This document shows positions 1 to 7,135 of a stretch of 16,023 bases of DNA, piece after piece. Position 1 is the stretch's first letter. Every line of letters starts with the position of its first letter. The stretch is from Patescibacteria group bacterium (GTDB lineage: Bacteria > Patescibacteriota > Minisyncoccia > JAHISW01 > Tagabacteraceae): NCBI GenBank assembly GCA_018817995.1, contig JAHISW010000038.1:1-16023 (forward strand). Reading direction: 5' to 3'. A program made the translations under genes and the position numbers. The notes below the pieces were generated by a model, which searched no databases, was not told the origin of the DNA, and saw only the letters and a program-made list of their open reading frames with translations.

Positions 1-1278
1 AACCGACATACCGCCACTGGGACCCGAATCAAATAACAAATTGGCTAGGCCTGTTTCATAGACAATATCGGCTAGATTTGAAAGATGTATGGTATGAGCG
101 GTTACCTCTTTTAAAGTCGCGTCATTCTGCACAGATATTTTCCCATGCCCCGCATAAATAAGCAGGTCTCCCAATACATTGTTGATAATTTCTATCGCTA
201 CTTCATCACCGCCATTCTCGGCGCTGTCATTCTGTGAAATCATCAAAACATACGAGCCACCTTCTCCCGAACCGTAAAATTCAACATTGTTTTTCAAAAT
301 AATCCTACCACTAGTCAATCTGTCCGCAGGATTATCGGCAATAATTGGAACACTTTTCCCCCCAACTGATGGGTCCACGCGCACAATCGCATTATTTTGA
401 AAAGTTATATCACCCTCCACCCAAACAGGACCCGCAAAAGTAACCGTGGGGGACCCTTCAATTTCCAGATCGCAAGCAATTTTTACTGGTCCAAGCGTTA
501 TGTCAGATTTAACAACATAGGGACAAGGAGAAGTGATAACGGAGCTAGTGGCCGCGCTTTTCCATTCTTCAATAAGTTCGTCAGAAATTGGCAAATCAAC
601 GGACGACTTGTCCTCGCTGTCCGGATAAAGCTCGCCCCAAACGGTTGTATTGAAAATATTTTGATAATAAGCGTCTCCTTCAATTTCGGAATCGGAAATA
701 TTATGAGCGTAAACAGTCCCCGTCGCGTAAACACCCGAAACAGAACCGAAAGGACCGGCAGAAATAACATCTCCCCTAATTTCGTTATCGTTAGAAGCAG
801 AGATTGGGCCGGCAGAATACGCATTGCCAGTCACCTGAGCAAGATTATCCATCATCATTCCCCCTTCACCTGACTGAACTCCATAGTGGAAAGATGCGCC
901 ATCGCCATTCGTCATGGTCACTTTTATTTTTCTCACGTTGTCGTTGACACTGGCAGTAGAAATTAATTCCACTTCCCCGGAAACATTCTCTGTGGTTGTC
1001 GTAGCAAAAGAATTATTAAGCGCAATAACTTCATTTGAAGAATAATTTTTCCCTTTTGTAATTCTAAAAACAATATCTTCAGTCGCCGCTTCAGCTAAAA
1101 AATAACTTTCTTTGGAACTGATGGCGCTAAGCGAAAATTTTACCCCACTCAAAATAGAAAAGGACATGCCCCCTATGACAGACACCGATATAAGCAAGAA
1201 GAAAATGACGGCCGTCATCAACGCCTGCCCTTCGCAATATATTGAACCTTTTGTTGTTTTGGGTTTTACGTATGACAT
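1..1278 (-). CDS. PilX-like pilus-associated protein with beta-helix-like region (C-terminus beyond window)
   Basis: The reading frame is open for 426 codons from ATG 1278 to the left edge, so the C-terminus is missing. A ribosome binding site, AAGGAGGGG at 1290-1298, lies 11 nt before the ATG and inside the end of the preceding gene. Residues about 19-41 form one hydrophobic segment after a short basic start. It is preceded by EGQALM, which resembles a prepilin cleavage site but lacks the glutamate at +5. Next comes YFLAEAATEDIVFRI (59-73), typical of PilX-type minor pilin N-termini. The rest is Gly/Asn/Val-rich with repeating short turns (GDV, GNAY, GTVYA, GDAYY), suggesting a right-handed beta-helix or bactofilin-like fold. 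Position at the end of the prepilin run suggests a pilus tip or surface role. That role is inferred; the fold is a guess from composition. Confidence 0.72.
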   Translation of the reverse strand, partial: MSYVKPKTTKGSIYCEGQALMTAVIFFLLISVSVIGGMSFSILSGVKFSLSAISSKESYFLAEAATEDIVFRITKGKNYSSNEVIALNNSFATTTTENVSGEVELISTASVNDNVRKIKVTMTNGDGASFHYGVQSGEGGMMMDNLAQVTGNAYSAGPISASNDNEIRGDVISAGPFGSVSGVYATGTVYAHNISDSEIEGDAYYQNIFNTTVWGELYPDSEDKSSVDLPISDELIEEWKSAATSSVITSPCPYVVKSDITLGPVKIACDLEIEGSPTVTFAGPVWVEGDITFQNNAIVRVDPSVGGKSVPIIADNPADRLTSGRIILKNNVEFYGSGEGGSYVLMISQNDSAENGGDEVAIEIINNVLGDLLIYAGHGKISVQNDATLKEVTAHTIHLSNLADIVYETGLANLLFDSGPSGGMSV

Positions 1279-1282
1279 ATAA

Positions 1283-1792
1283 TTAATATCCCCTCCTTAA
1301 AACAACCGTATTATAAAATTTTTTAACTTTTTCATAATTTCCGCTTTTTCCTTTAATTTCCAACTCAATTTTTACGGCGACAGAATGAAGATTGGTAGAA
1401 GTGGCGACCTCTCTAAAAATTAAACCGGACAACTCCAAATCACTAGACGTCAACGGCATGGCATCTTCCCCGGCTCTTTTAATTACCAGCACCGTACTTG
1501 AAGCGAAGAATTCAACTCCATCCAATATAAGATGCCCCGGATGGGAGCCGAACACACTGGCAACATCAATTAAACTCGCGCCCCTTATCTCTCTCGTCAT
1601 TCTTTCCATCGCCAGTGAGGCAGAGCTATTGATATGTTTTGACAATTTATAATTATTAAACGTTCTAGACATGGCCAATATACCACCCACAACAGAAACA
1701 AAAAGCAAAGACAAAATGGCTAAATAAACCAATATCTCTACCAGCGTAAATCCGAAAATATTTAATTGTCTTGTTTTTTTAAAATTAATCAT
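1283..1792 (-). CDS. Prepilin-type protein, GspJ/PilW-like
   Basis: This is a minor (pseudo)pilin. The N-terminus from ATG 1792 carries a short basic leader, then G14 followed by FTLVEILVYLAI, the class III prepilin signal. A PilD-type peptidase would cut after G14, and the conserved glutamate is at +5 (E19). One long hydrophobic helix follows to about residue 40. The region RMTREIRGAS is typical of GspJ/PilW proteins, and the C-terminal half is beta-rich. Length (169 aa) fits the family. A TTG one codon upstream (1795) would also be in frame, but the ATG overlaps the preceding stop by 8 nt (ATGATTAA), which favours translational coupling. It lies in the prepilin run behind pilC. Assignment to J rather than another minor pilin class is less sure than prepilin identity. 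Confidence 0.85.
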   Translation of the reverse strand: MINFKKTRQLNIFGFTLVEILVYLAILSLLFVSVVGGILAMSRTFNNYKLSKHINSSASLAMERMTREIRGASLIDVASVFGSHPGHLILDGVEFFASSTVLVIKRAGEDAMPLTSSDLELSGLIFREVATSTNLHSVAVKIELEIKGKSGNYEKVKKFYNTVVLRRGY

Positions 1793-2297
1793 CAAAAATG
1801 TTTGTTATGTAACTATGAATGCGTTCCTTTGTTGTTCCCTTGCCGTCAAACCATGAAATAGCTACCGTAATCTTTCTGGTGTCGGTATCTAAATCTCCGC
1901 CTAAATCAACAATGTCATAATTACTATCCCTGTAAACATCATCCAAAATAAAAACCCTGTCAAAAACTCCATCAATATAATCGGCAGTTGATGTCGCCAC
2001 CCATTTGTCTTCAAGAAAATCTAAATGATAGGATGTTCCTGCATCAAGTGTCTCAATGTTATTGAGCCATCCCGAATCTCTTAAAACCCTAACCGCCTCC
2101 ATCCCTTCTTCCAATAAAAAAGCCGCTTGAGTCTTTTTAATTGATTGTTCGGCAAAACGTAAAGACATATTAAATACCGACATCAAGCTAAGCAAAGATG
2201 CGGATATAATGGCCGCGCCTACAACCACCTCCAACAATACGGAACCTTGTTTTTGCTTTTTCCCTATCACTTTATAAAAATTAAATTTCGATAACAC
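1785..2297 (-). CDS. Prepilin-type protein, GspI/PilV-like
   Basis: This is a minor (pseudo)pilin of 170 aa. The leader KKQKQG18 is followed by SVLLEVVVGAAIIS, with cleavage expected after G18 and the glutamate at +5 (E23). The wording LLEVVVGAAIISAS and the later EEGMEAVRVLRDSGW are typical of GspI/PilV proteins. The start is a GTG at 2297, overlapping the upstream stop by 17 nt; no strong ribosome binding site is visible there. A GTG at 2270 would give a shorter leader of about eight residues and cannot be excluded. It sits between the GspH-like and GspJ-like genes with overlaps on both sides, the usual order of a pseudopilin tip complex (H-I-J). The tip-complex role is inferred from that order. 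Confidence 0.84.
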   Translation of the reverse strand: MLSKFNFYKVIGKKQKQGSVLLEVVVGAAIISASLLSLMSVFNMSLRFAEQSIKKTQAAFLLEEGMEAVRVLRDSGWLNNIETLDAGTSYHLDFLEDKWVATSTADYIDGVFDRVFILDDVYRDSNYDIVDLGGDLDTDTRKITVAISWFDGKGTTKERIHSYITNIFDD

Positions 2298-2760
2298 CTG
2301 TTGATTTTATCTTAATATCTTTTGAAACAGATTGGTTTTTTTTGCTTCTTACAGAAATTGTCCCAAACTGATCCGTTTCGCCTGTAAGCTTCTGAAAAAT
2401 AACATCCGACCCTCCCTCATTCAATAACACCGCGTAAATTTCAACACTATCCGGAAATAATGTCTCTTGATTATTTATGGCGCCTTCAATAAATACACCC
2501 CCCTCAAAAAGAACGATCTTGTCAGAACCGAAACGAACACCATATTGCAAAGACTTGCTCGAAGAAAGAGTTTTAACACGCGCTTCTTCAATTACGGTAA
2601 TAATCTGTTCAACCGAACCATTCAGAGATTGTGTGTTTCGTAAATTGCTAAAAACACTCATTGCGATAACTGATAAAAATAAAAGAATAGCAATGCCCAC
2701 AAGAACCTCCATTAAAGTAAAACCTCTATACTCATTTTTTTGAGATTTGATATTTAACAT
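2281..2760 (-). CDS. Prepilin-type protein, GspH/PilE-like
   Basis: This is a prepilin-like protein of 159 aa. The leader ends in RG13, followed by FTLMEVLVGIAILLFLSVIAM. Cleavage is expected between G13 and F14, and E18 is the conserved +5 glutamate. After the hydrophobic N-terminal helix the protein is beta-rich, with VEQIITVIEEARVKTLSS (about 55-72), matching the GspH pattern of a helix followed by a sheet. Start ATG 2760 lies 16 nt after the pilC stop. No ribosome binding site is visible, and the gap is filled by a 7-nt repeat. It could be a major pilin instead of a minor one; this window shows no other gene that looks like an obvious major pilin. Confidence 0.85.
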   Translation of the reverse strand: MLNIKSQKNEYRGFTLMEVLVGIAILLFLSVIAMSVFSNLRNTQSLNGSVEQIITVIEEARVKTLSSSKSLQYGVRFGSDKIVLFEGGVFIEGAINNQETLFPDSVEIYAVLLNEGGSDVIFQKLTGETDQFGTISVRSKKNQSVSKDIKIKSTGVIEI

Positions 2761-2776
2761 TTGAGATTTGAGATTT
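2742..2776. repeat. Short 7-bp repeat (GAGATTT) at the pilC/gspH-like junction
   Basis: The heptamer GAGATTT occurs at 2742-2748, 2763-2769 and 2770-2776. The last two are in tandem, and the first is offset by 21 bp, a multiple of seven. The copies fill the 16-bp gap between the pilC stop and the prepilin start and run into its first codons. This is too short to call a minisatellite with confidence. Confidence 0.5.
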
Positions 2777-3988
2777 TTAAAGTCCTCCCATCATACTATA
2801 CATCGGCTTTATCATGGACACGGCAAAAAAACCGACAGCAGCGCCTATGACAATCATAAGCACGGGCTCTATAATTGTCGCCATATTTTTAGTGGCCTCG
2901 GAAACTTCTTCCTCATAAAAAACAGCCACTCTCAAGAGCATGTCCGAAAGCTTGCCCGTCTCTTCCCCCACGGCAATCATCTCCCCAACAAGAGAAGGAA
3001 ATATTCCACCCGCTTTTTGAAAAGCGACAGATATATTCTCTCCCCCCTGAATTTCTTTTTTTGCGTTTTGTAACACTTTTCTATAACTTGGATTCTGTAA
3101 AACATTCATTGTTGTATCTAGGGCATCCAAAATATCCACCCCCGAACTCAAAAGTGAAGAAAGTGTGCGAGTGGCGCGAGCTGAATTTATTTTTTGAATC
3201 AATGGCGCTATTACCGGAAGTTTTAATAACACTTTGCTAAAAATATCTTTAACTTTTTTATTGCGGAAGAGAAAAGACACGGCGACAATGAAAGACAAAG
3301 ATACAAGCAAAATTAAAATAGAATTGGTGATTAGAGAATCGCTAAGCCAAATTATAACTTTAGTACTCATAGGCAATTCCACACCCAACTCCTGAAATGT
3401 GGAAATGAGAGTCGGCACGACATAGATTAACATCAATATGCCAATACCAACCATTGCCGTCACAATAATACTAGGATACACCATTGCTCCCTTAATTTTT
3501 CTTTTCAAAACAGCATCTTTTTCCATTTGAAAAGCCAGAAGTTTTAAGGATTCATGAAGTTTGCCGCTTTTCTCCCCCGCCTTTATCATCGCCACATACA
3601 AATCGGAAAAAATTCTCTTCTGCTCCGCGATACTATCACTAAAACTTTTGCCGTGCGTCAAACTTTCCACAACAGAAGTTATTGCTTTTTTGAACCTTTT
3701 GTCTTTTGCCTGTTTAATTAAAACTTCCAATGCCCGAGAGAGGGTCAGACCGGCGCTTATCATCACAGAAAGATTGCGAGTGAATATCATTTTTTCGGAA
3801 AGAGAAACTCTGCCGAAAGAAAAATTCGGCAAATTTAATTTTTTCTTCTTTCCCTCCTTTTCAAAATCAATCAAAATATACCCCTCCTGCCTTAGTTCTC
3901 TAGCTAAAGCAAATTCATCTTCCGCTTCACGGGTTTCTTTTATCTCCTCTCCGCCCATTTTTTTCGCTTTAAATTTAAATCGTGGCAT
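2777..3988 (-). CDS. pilC: Type IV pilus inner-membrane platform protein PilC/GspF
   Basis: This is the polytopic membrane protein on which PilB acts to build the pilus. It is 403 aa, the usual family length. The N-terminus (MPRFKFKAKKMGGEEIKETREA) is the typical small PilC head with a Gly-containing turn. Two T2SSF repeats follow, at about 66-190 and 268-393, each with the GEESGKL-type motif (AGEKSGKLHESL near 137; VGEETGKLSDML near 338). Hydrophobic segments lie near 165-190, 215-240 and 375-395. The start ATG 3988 is 3 nt after the Fic stop. No ribosome binding site precedes it, but an extended -10 (TGGTATAAT) ends 7 nt upstream, so it may also be transcribed from its own leaderless promoter. 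PilB and PilC are normally adjacent; here fic separates them. Confidence 0.95.
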   Translation of the reverse strand: MPRFKFKAKKMGGEEIKETREAEDEFALARELRQEGYILIDFEKEGKKKKLNLPNFSFGRVSLSEKMIFTRNLSVMISAGLTLSRALEVLIKQAKDKRFKKAITSVVESLTHGKSFSDSIAEQKRIFSDLYVAMIKAGEKSGKLHESLKLLAFQMEKDAVLKRKIKGAMVYPSIIVTAMVGIGILMLIYVVPTLISTFQELGVELPMSTKVIIWLSDSLITNSILILLVSLSFIVAVSFLFRNKKVKDIFSKVLLKLPVIAPLIQKINSARATRTLSSLLSSGVDILDALDTTMNVLQNPSYRKVLQNAKKEIQGGENISVAFQKAGGIFPSLVGEMIAVGEETGKLSDMLLRVAVFYEEEVSEATKNMATIIEPVLMIVIGAAVGFFAVSMIKPMYSMMGGL

Positions 3989-3991
3989 TAA

Positions 3992-4924
3992 TTATATTAT
4001 ACCATCTCGCTCCACTATTTTGTAACCCTCCAAAATAGAATCACAAATAAAGTCTTCCAAAAGACTTGTGTCCCCAGAATCTTGTGATTTATGAAGAGCG
4101 ACAATATACTTGCGCCTTTCTTCTTGTTGAATAACGGCGGGCGCTATATTGTCTTTTAAAAACATTGCATTCATCAAAAGACGCCCTGCGCGACCATTTC
4201 CATCAGAAAAAGGATGTATTTGTTCAAACTCGCTATGAATGATAGCAATCTTTTTTACACCGTCTTTCTTTGGTTTATTAATTCTTCTAATTAAATTCTC
4301 CATCAAATCTGGCACTTTCAAATAATTAGCGGTGGGAATGTTCGCGCCTACAATACGAACAGGATGATTTCGATAGATACCAGCATCTTCTCTAATACTG
4401 TTCATTAAAATACTATGCAATTTCAAAACAAATTTCTCATCAACTCTGTTTTTTTTAGCAACATAAGAAAATGCATATTTCAAAGCTGTTTGGTGGTTTT
4501 TGGCTTCTAGCTGTTCTACCAGTTTTTTGTTTGGAAGTGAAATATCCCGAAACAACACATCTGCTGTTTCGTCTTTAGTTAAAGTGTTCCCCTCAATACT
4601 GTTACTGTTATAGGTTAAAGAAAGTTTAAACTCATCATAAATATCCGGACTAGACAAAATTTTTCTCAAAACATTTTTATGTTCTTTTTTCTTTTTTTCA
4701 ATGATGTCTTTCTTCGCTTGTAAAACATCATCTGAAACAACCCCCAGCCCTGTATATTCTTTATACAAAACATCAATCTTTTCTTCTTTTCTTTTGTGAG
4801 GAATAGATTTATTGTTAATCCACCTATTTAATGTAACAAAAGAAACTTCTAACTTTTCCGCTAGTTTTTCTTGAGTCAGCCCTGATATTTTTTGAATTAA
4901 TTGAAGTTTTTGATAAACTTTCAT
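3992..4924 (-). CDS. HTH-Fic domain protein (self-inhibited AMP transferase type)
   Basis: Fic proteins transfer AMP or related groups from nucleotides to target hydroxyls. Residues 1-55 form a XRE-like helix-turn-helix (LTQEKLAEKLEVSFVTLNRW, 16-35). Residues about 100-300 form the Fic domain. The catalytic loop HPFSDGNGRAGR (237-248) is complete, including H237 and the Gly/Asn/Arg residues that bind ATP. An N-terminal inhibitory motif, SNSIEGN (107-113, S-x3-E-G), is present, so this is the self-contained inhibited class with no separate antitoxin needed. Start ATG 4924 follows a weak ACAGGA. The gene lies between pilB and pilC, behind a 66-bp stretch of palindromes that its HTH may bind. 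It may be an insertion in the pilus operon. Its target is unknown: pilus proteins are a possibility, not a demonstrated link. Confidence 0.92.
   Translation of the reverse strand: MKVYQKLQLIQKISGLTQEKLAEKLEVSFVTLNRWINNKSIPHKRKEEKIDVLYKEYTGLGVVSDDVLQAKKDIIEKKKKEHKNVLRKILSSPDIYDEFKLSLTYNSNSIEGNTLTKDETADVLFRDISLPNKKLVEQLEAKNHQTALKYAFSYVAKKNRVDEKFVLKLHSILMNSIREDAGIYRNHPVRIVGANIPTANYLKVPDLMENLIRRINKPKKDGVKKIAIIHSEFEQIHPFSDGNGRAGRLLMNAMFLKDNIAPAVIQQEERRKYIVALHKSQDSGDTSLLEDFICDSILEGYKIVERDGII
3996..4004 (-). promoter_or_regulatory. Extended -10 promoter element for pilC (leaderless)
   Basis: On the minus strand TGGTATAAT reads 4004 to 3996, a perfect extended -10. Seven bases separate it from ATG 3988, so transcription would start at or within a base or two of the start codon. 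There is no good -35 (TACAAA at the 17-bp position). The element lies in the last codons of fic, so a chance match is possible. Confidence 0.5.
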
Positions 4925-4930
4925 CCTGTC

Positions 4931-4982
4931 AGTTTATAAAACTTTATAAAGTTTGTCAATATCCCCAAACTTTATAAAGTTT
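4931..4982. promoter_or_regulatory. Palindromic operator cluster upstream of HTH-fic
   Basis: The 16-bp perfect palindrome AAACTTTATAAAGTTT occurs at 4939-4954 and again at 4967-4982, with centres 28 bp apart. A degenerate third site, AGTTTATAAAACT, lies at 4931-4943. Its TTTATAAA core is 10 bp, one helical turn, from the core of the next site. The cluster fills the only large gap in the operon and lies just upstream of a gene whose product starts with a helix-turn-helix. It is probably the autoregulatory operator of that protein; this is inference from position and symmetry. Confidence 0.72.
4933..4959 (-). promoter_or_regulatory. Candidate fic promoter embedded in the operators
   Basis: A perfect -35 TTGACA reads 4959 to 4954 and TATAAA reads 4938 to 4933, with a short 15-bp spacer. 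The -10 lies in the degenerate operator, and the spacer contains the first palindrome, so a bound repressor would cover the promoter. The predicted start falls about at 4926, giving almost no leader before ATG 4924. The short spacer lowers confidence. Confidence 0.45.
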
Positions 4983-4990
4983 TCGGTACT

Positions 4991-6739
4991 CTACTCCCTC
5001 GTCACTCTGAAAATTTCCTCCAAGCTTGTAAATCCTTGGACGGCTTTTATAATTCCATCCTCAAACATTGTGAGCATGCCTTCCTTTTTTGCTTGCTCCT
5101 CCAGCTGGCTGGAAGTCGCGCTTTTGATAATTAAATTTTTTATAGTTTCGGTCACGTTCAAAACTTCATGGATGCCAATTCTACTTTTGTAGCCATCCGG
5201 TGATTCTCCTTTTGGATTTGGTTTATAAAAAGAAATATCCTTCCACTCGTCGCTTGTTTTTATCACTTTTGACTTTCTTAAAATCCCAAGCATTCTTGTT
5301 AAATCAACCTCTTCTCCCAATTCGGCCAAATCGTCTTTTGTTAATTTATAAGACACCTTATCGGCGCATAAACGACGAACAAGTCTTTGGGCAATAATTA
5401 CATTTATTGTTGAAGACATTAAAAAAGGTTCTACTTTCATGTCAAGCAAGCGAGGGATAGCTCCGGCGGCGGAATTTGTATGGAGGGTGGACAAAACAAG
5501 ATGACCTGTCAAAGCGGCATTGACAGCAAGAGAGGCAGTTTCAATGTCGCGAATCTCCCCCACCATAATTATATCCGGGTCTTGGCGAACAAGAGAACGC
5601 AAACCGCTGGCAAAAGTAAAGCCTATGTCAGATTTAACTTGTGTCTGGTTTATTCTCGGCATTTGATACTCAATCGGGTCTTCTATTGTGCAAATATTAA
5701 CCTCCGGCGTATTCAAAATATCCAAAACTGTATAGAGGGTAGTGGTCTTGCCACAGCCTGTCGGGCCTGTCGCCAAGATCATTCCATAAGGGCGCCTTAT
5801 CGCGCTATGAACCAGCTCCAATTGTTCCCCGTGGAAACCTAGTCCCTCCAAAGTGAACCCCTTGGACGTTTCCGGTAAAAGACGCAGAACTGCTTTCTCC
5901 CCATCATAAATAGGCAAGATAGAAACGCGAAAAGAAACTTTTTCCTCCGGTGTTTCTATTTTAAAACGACCGTCTTGGGGCAATCTTTTTTCGTCCAACC
6001 TCAAATTTGAAAGAATTTTTATTCTCGCGATAACCGCATCAGAAATATCTTTAGGCAATTCCATGGCGTCGCGCAAAATTCCGTCTATTCTATACCTAAC
6101 AAGAATCTCTTTCTCCATCGGTTCAATATGTATATCGCTCGCGCGCTGTATAATGGCATGACTTAAAAGGGTGTCAACGATTTTAATAATAGGGAGCTCT
6201 TCCGCCATTTTCTTTAAGTCTCCCCCATCTTTGCCTGCATCTTTTTCAATTACAGACCTGACAGTGGCGGATTCTCTTTTAATAATATCCCCGAATTCCG
6301 CTTTTAAGCTCTTGTGGTATTGAAGTAAAACATTCTTTATAGATTCCCTGGTTGTTAAACGTGGCAAAATTTTAAGATTGGACTTTTTTTTGATAAAATC
6401 AAGCATTCCGATGTCATCCGGATCCAACATGGCAACTTCCAAAATGTTGCCACTCTTTTTAAAAGCGACGATATTATTTGACTTGGCGATGGGAGCAGGA
6501 ACACAAGAAAGAGTCTTAAAGTCAATTTTTTCTTTTTCCAAATTTACAAAAGGTATGCCTAAAATATAGGCTTGCAAGCGCCTCAAATCATCTTCGGAAA
6601 TTTTTCCCTCTTTAATTAAGATCCCTTCAAAATCCTGTTTTTTCTCTTTGGCTTTTTCCTCCGCCTTCTCAATATCAGAAACGGTTACAAGGCCGGAATC
6701 CAACAAAAAATCCTTTAGACGTTTAGGTTCAATCTTCAT
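4991..6739 (-). CDS. pilB: Type IV pilus extension ATPase PilB/GspE
   Basis: This cytoplasmic hexameric ATPase powers pilus or pseudopilus assembly. It is 582 aa, close to family length. Residues 1-145 match the MshE/GspE N-terminal domain (LLDSGLVT..., ILIKEGKISEDDL, ILGIPFVNL). The core contains the Walker A motif GPTGCGKTT (325-333), the Asp box (CTIEDPIEYQM, 350-360), Walker B DIIMVGEIRD (389-398, E395) and the His box GHLVLSTLHTN (412-422). ASDIHIEP (200-207) precedes the core. The C-terminal zinc tetracysteine motif is lost: only C458 (RRLCADK) remains, and the second pair is replaced by YKPNPKGESPDGYKSR. Start ATG 6739 is 3 nt after the response regulator stop, with no ribosome binding site, so coupling is likely. 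PilB rather than GspE is preferred from the prepilin and PilC context. Confidence 0.96.
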   Translation of the reverse strand: MKIEPKRLKDFLLDSGLVTVSDIEKAEEKAKEKKQDFEGILIKEGKISEDDLRRLQAYILGIPFVNLEKEKIDFKTLSCVPAPIAKSNNIVAFKKSGNILEVAMLDPDDIGMLDFIKKKSNLKILPRLTTRESIKNVLLQYHKSLKAEFGDIIKRESATVRSVIEKDAGKDGGDLKKMAEELPIIKIVDTLLSHAIIQRASDIHIEPMEKEILVRYRIDGILRDAMELPKDISDAVIARIKILSNLRLDEKRLPQDGRFKIETPEEKVSFRVSILPIYDGEKAVLRLLPETSKGFTLEGLGFHGEQLELVHSAIRRPYGMILATGPTGCGKTTTLYTVLDILNTPEVNICTIEDPIEYQMPRINQTQVKSDIGFTFASGLRSLVRQDPDIIMVGEIRDIETASLAVNAALTGHLVLSTLHTNSAAGAIPRLLDMKVEPFLMSSTINVIIAQRLVRRLCADKVSYKLTKDDLAELGEEVDLTRMLGILRKSKVIKTSDEWKDISFYKPNPKGESPDGYKSRIGIHEVLNVTETIKNLIIKSATSSQLEEQAKKEGMLTMFEDGIIKAVQGFTSLEEIFRVTRE

Positions 6740-6742
6740 AAA

Positions 6743-7135
6743 TTAGTTTTTGACTGATTGCTCATTTAATATCTCACTTATTTTTGCCACTATCTCGTCA
6801 GGACGGTGGTTTGCCTTAACCAAATAAGCGCGAACGCCATAGGACATCGCTCTTTCTATATCATGCTTTTCTTCTAAATTGGTGGAAACCACAACGGGTA
6901 TGTTCTTAAACTTTTCTTCAGATTTCAGATATTCCAGAACCTCAAAGCCGTCTTTTTTGGGCAAAATTAAATCAAGAAGTATCAAATCCGGATTTTCCTC
7001 TTCTATAATTTTTATGCCCAATTCACCGTCTGTCGCATTTAGCACATTATAGCCGTTCTCTTTCAGGCATGCAGACATTACTTTTTGAAGATGCTCATCG
7101 TCCTCAATAAAAAGAACCGTCTTTTTGTTTGTCAT
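6743..7135 (-). CDS. Single-domain response regulator (CheY-like)
   Basis: This is a 130-aa receiver domain with no output domain. The acidic pair is E11-D12-D13 (FIEDDEH), the phosphoacceptor is D55 (LILLDLILPKKDG), the switch Ser/Thr is S84-T85 (VVVST), and the conserved lysine is in AYLVKANH near residue 108. The start overlaps the histidine kinase stop as ATGA, and pilB follows 3 nt after its stop. The pair is therefore co-transcribed with the pilus motor. With no DNA-binding or enzymatic domain it must act by protein contact, plausibly on PilB or another pilus component, as CheY-like PilG/PilH proteins do in other bacteria. That target is inferred from gene order only. Confidence 0.93.
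   Translation of the reverse strand: MTNKKTVLFIEDDEHLQKVMSACLKENGYNVLNATDGELGIKIIEEENPDLILLDLILPKKDGFEVLEYLKSEEKFKNIPVVVSTNLEEKHDIERAMSYGVRAYLVKANHRPDEIVAKISEILNEQSVKN

Noticed and set aside
397..873. 158-aa open frame on the plus strand
   Set aside because: It lies antisense to the PilX-like gene, has no ribosome binding site, and its sequence resembles no protein; the minus-strand frame is continuous and protein-like.
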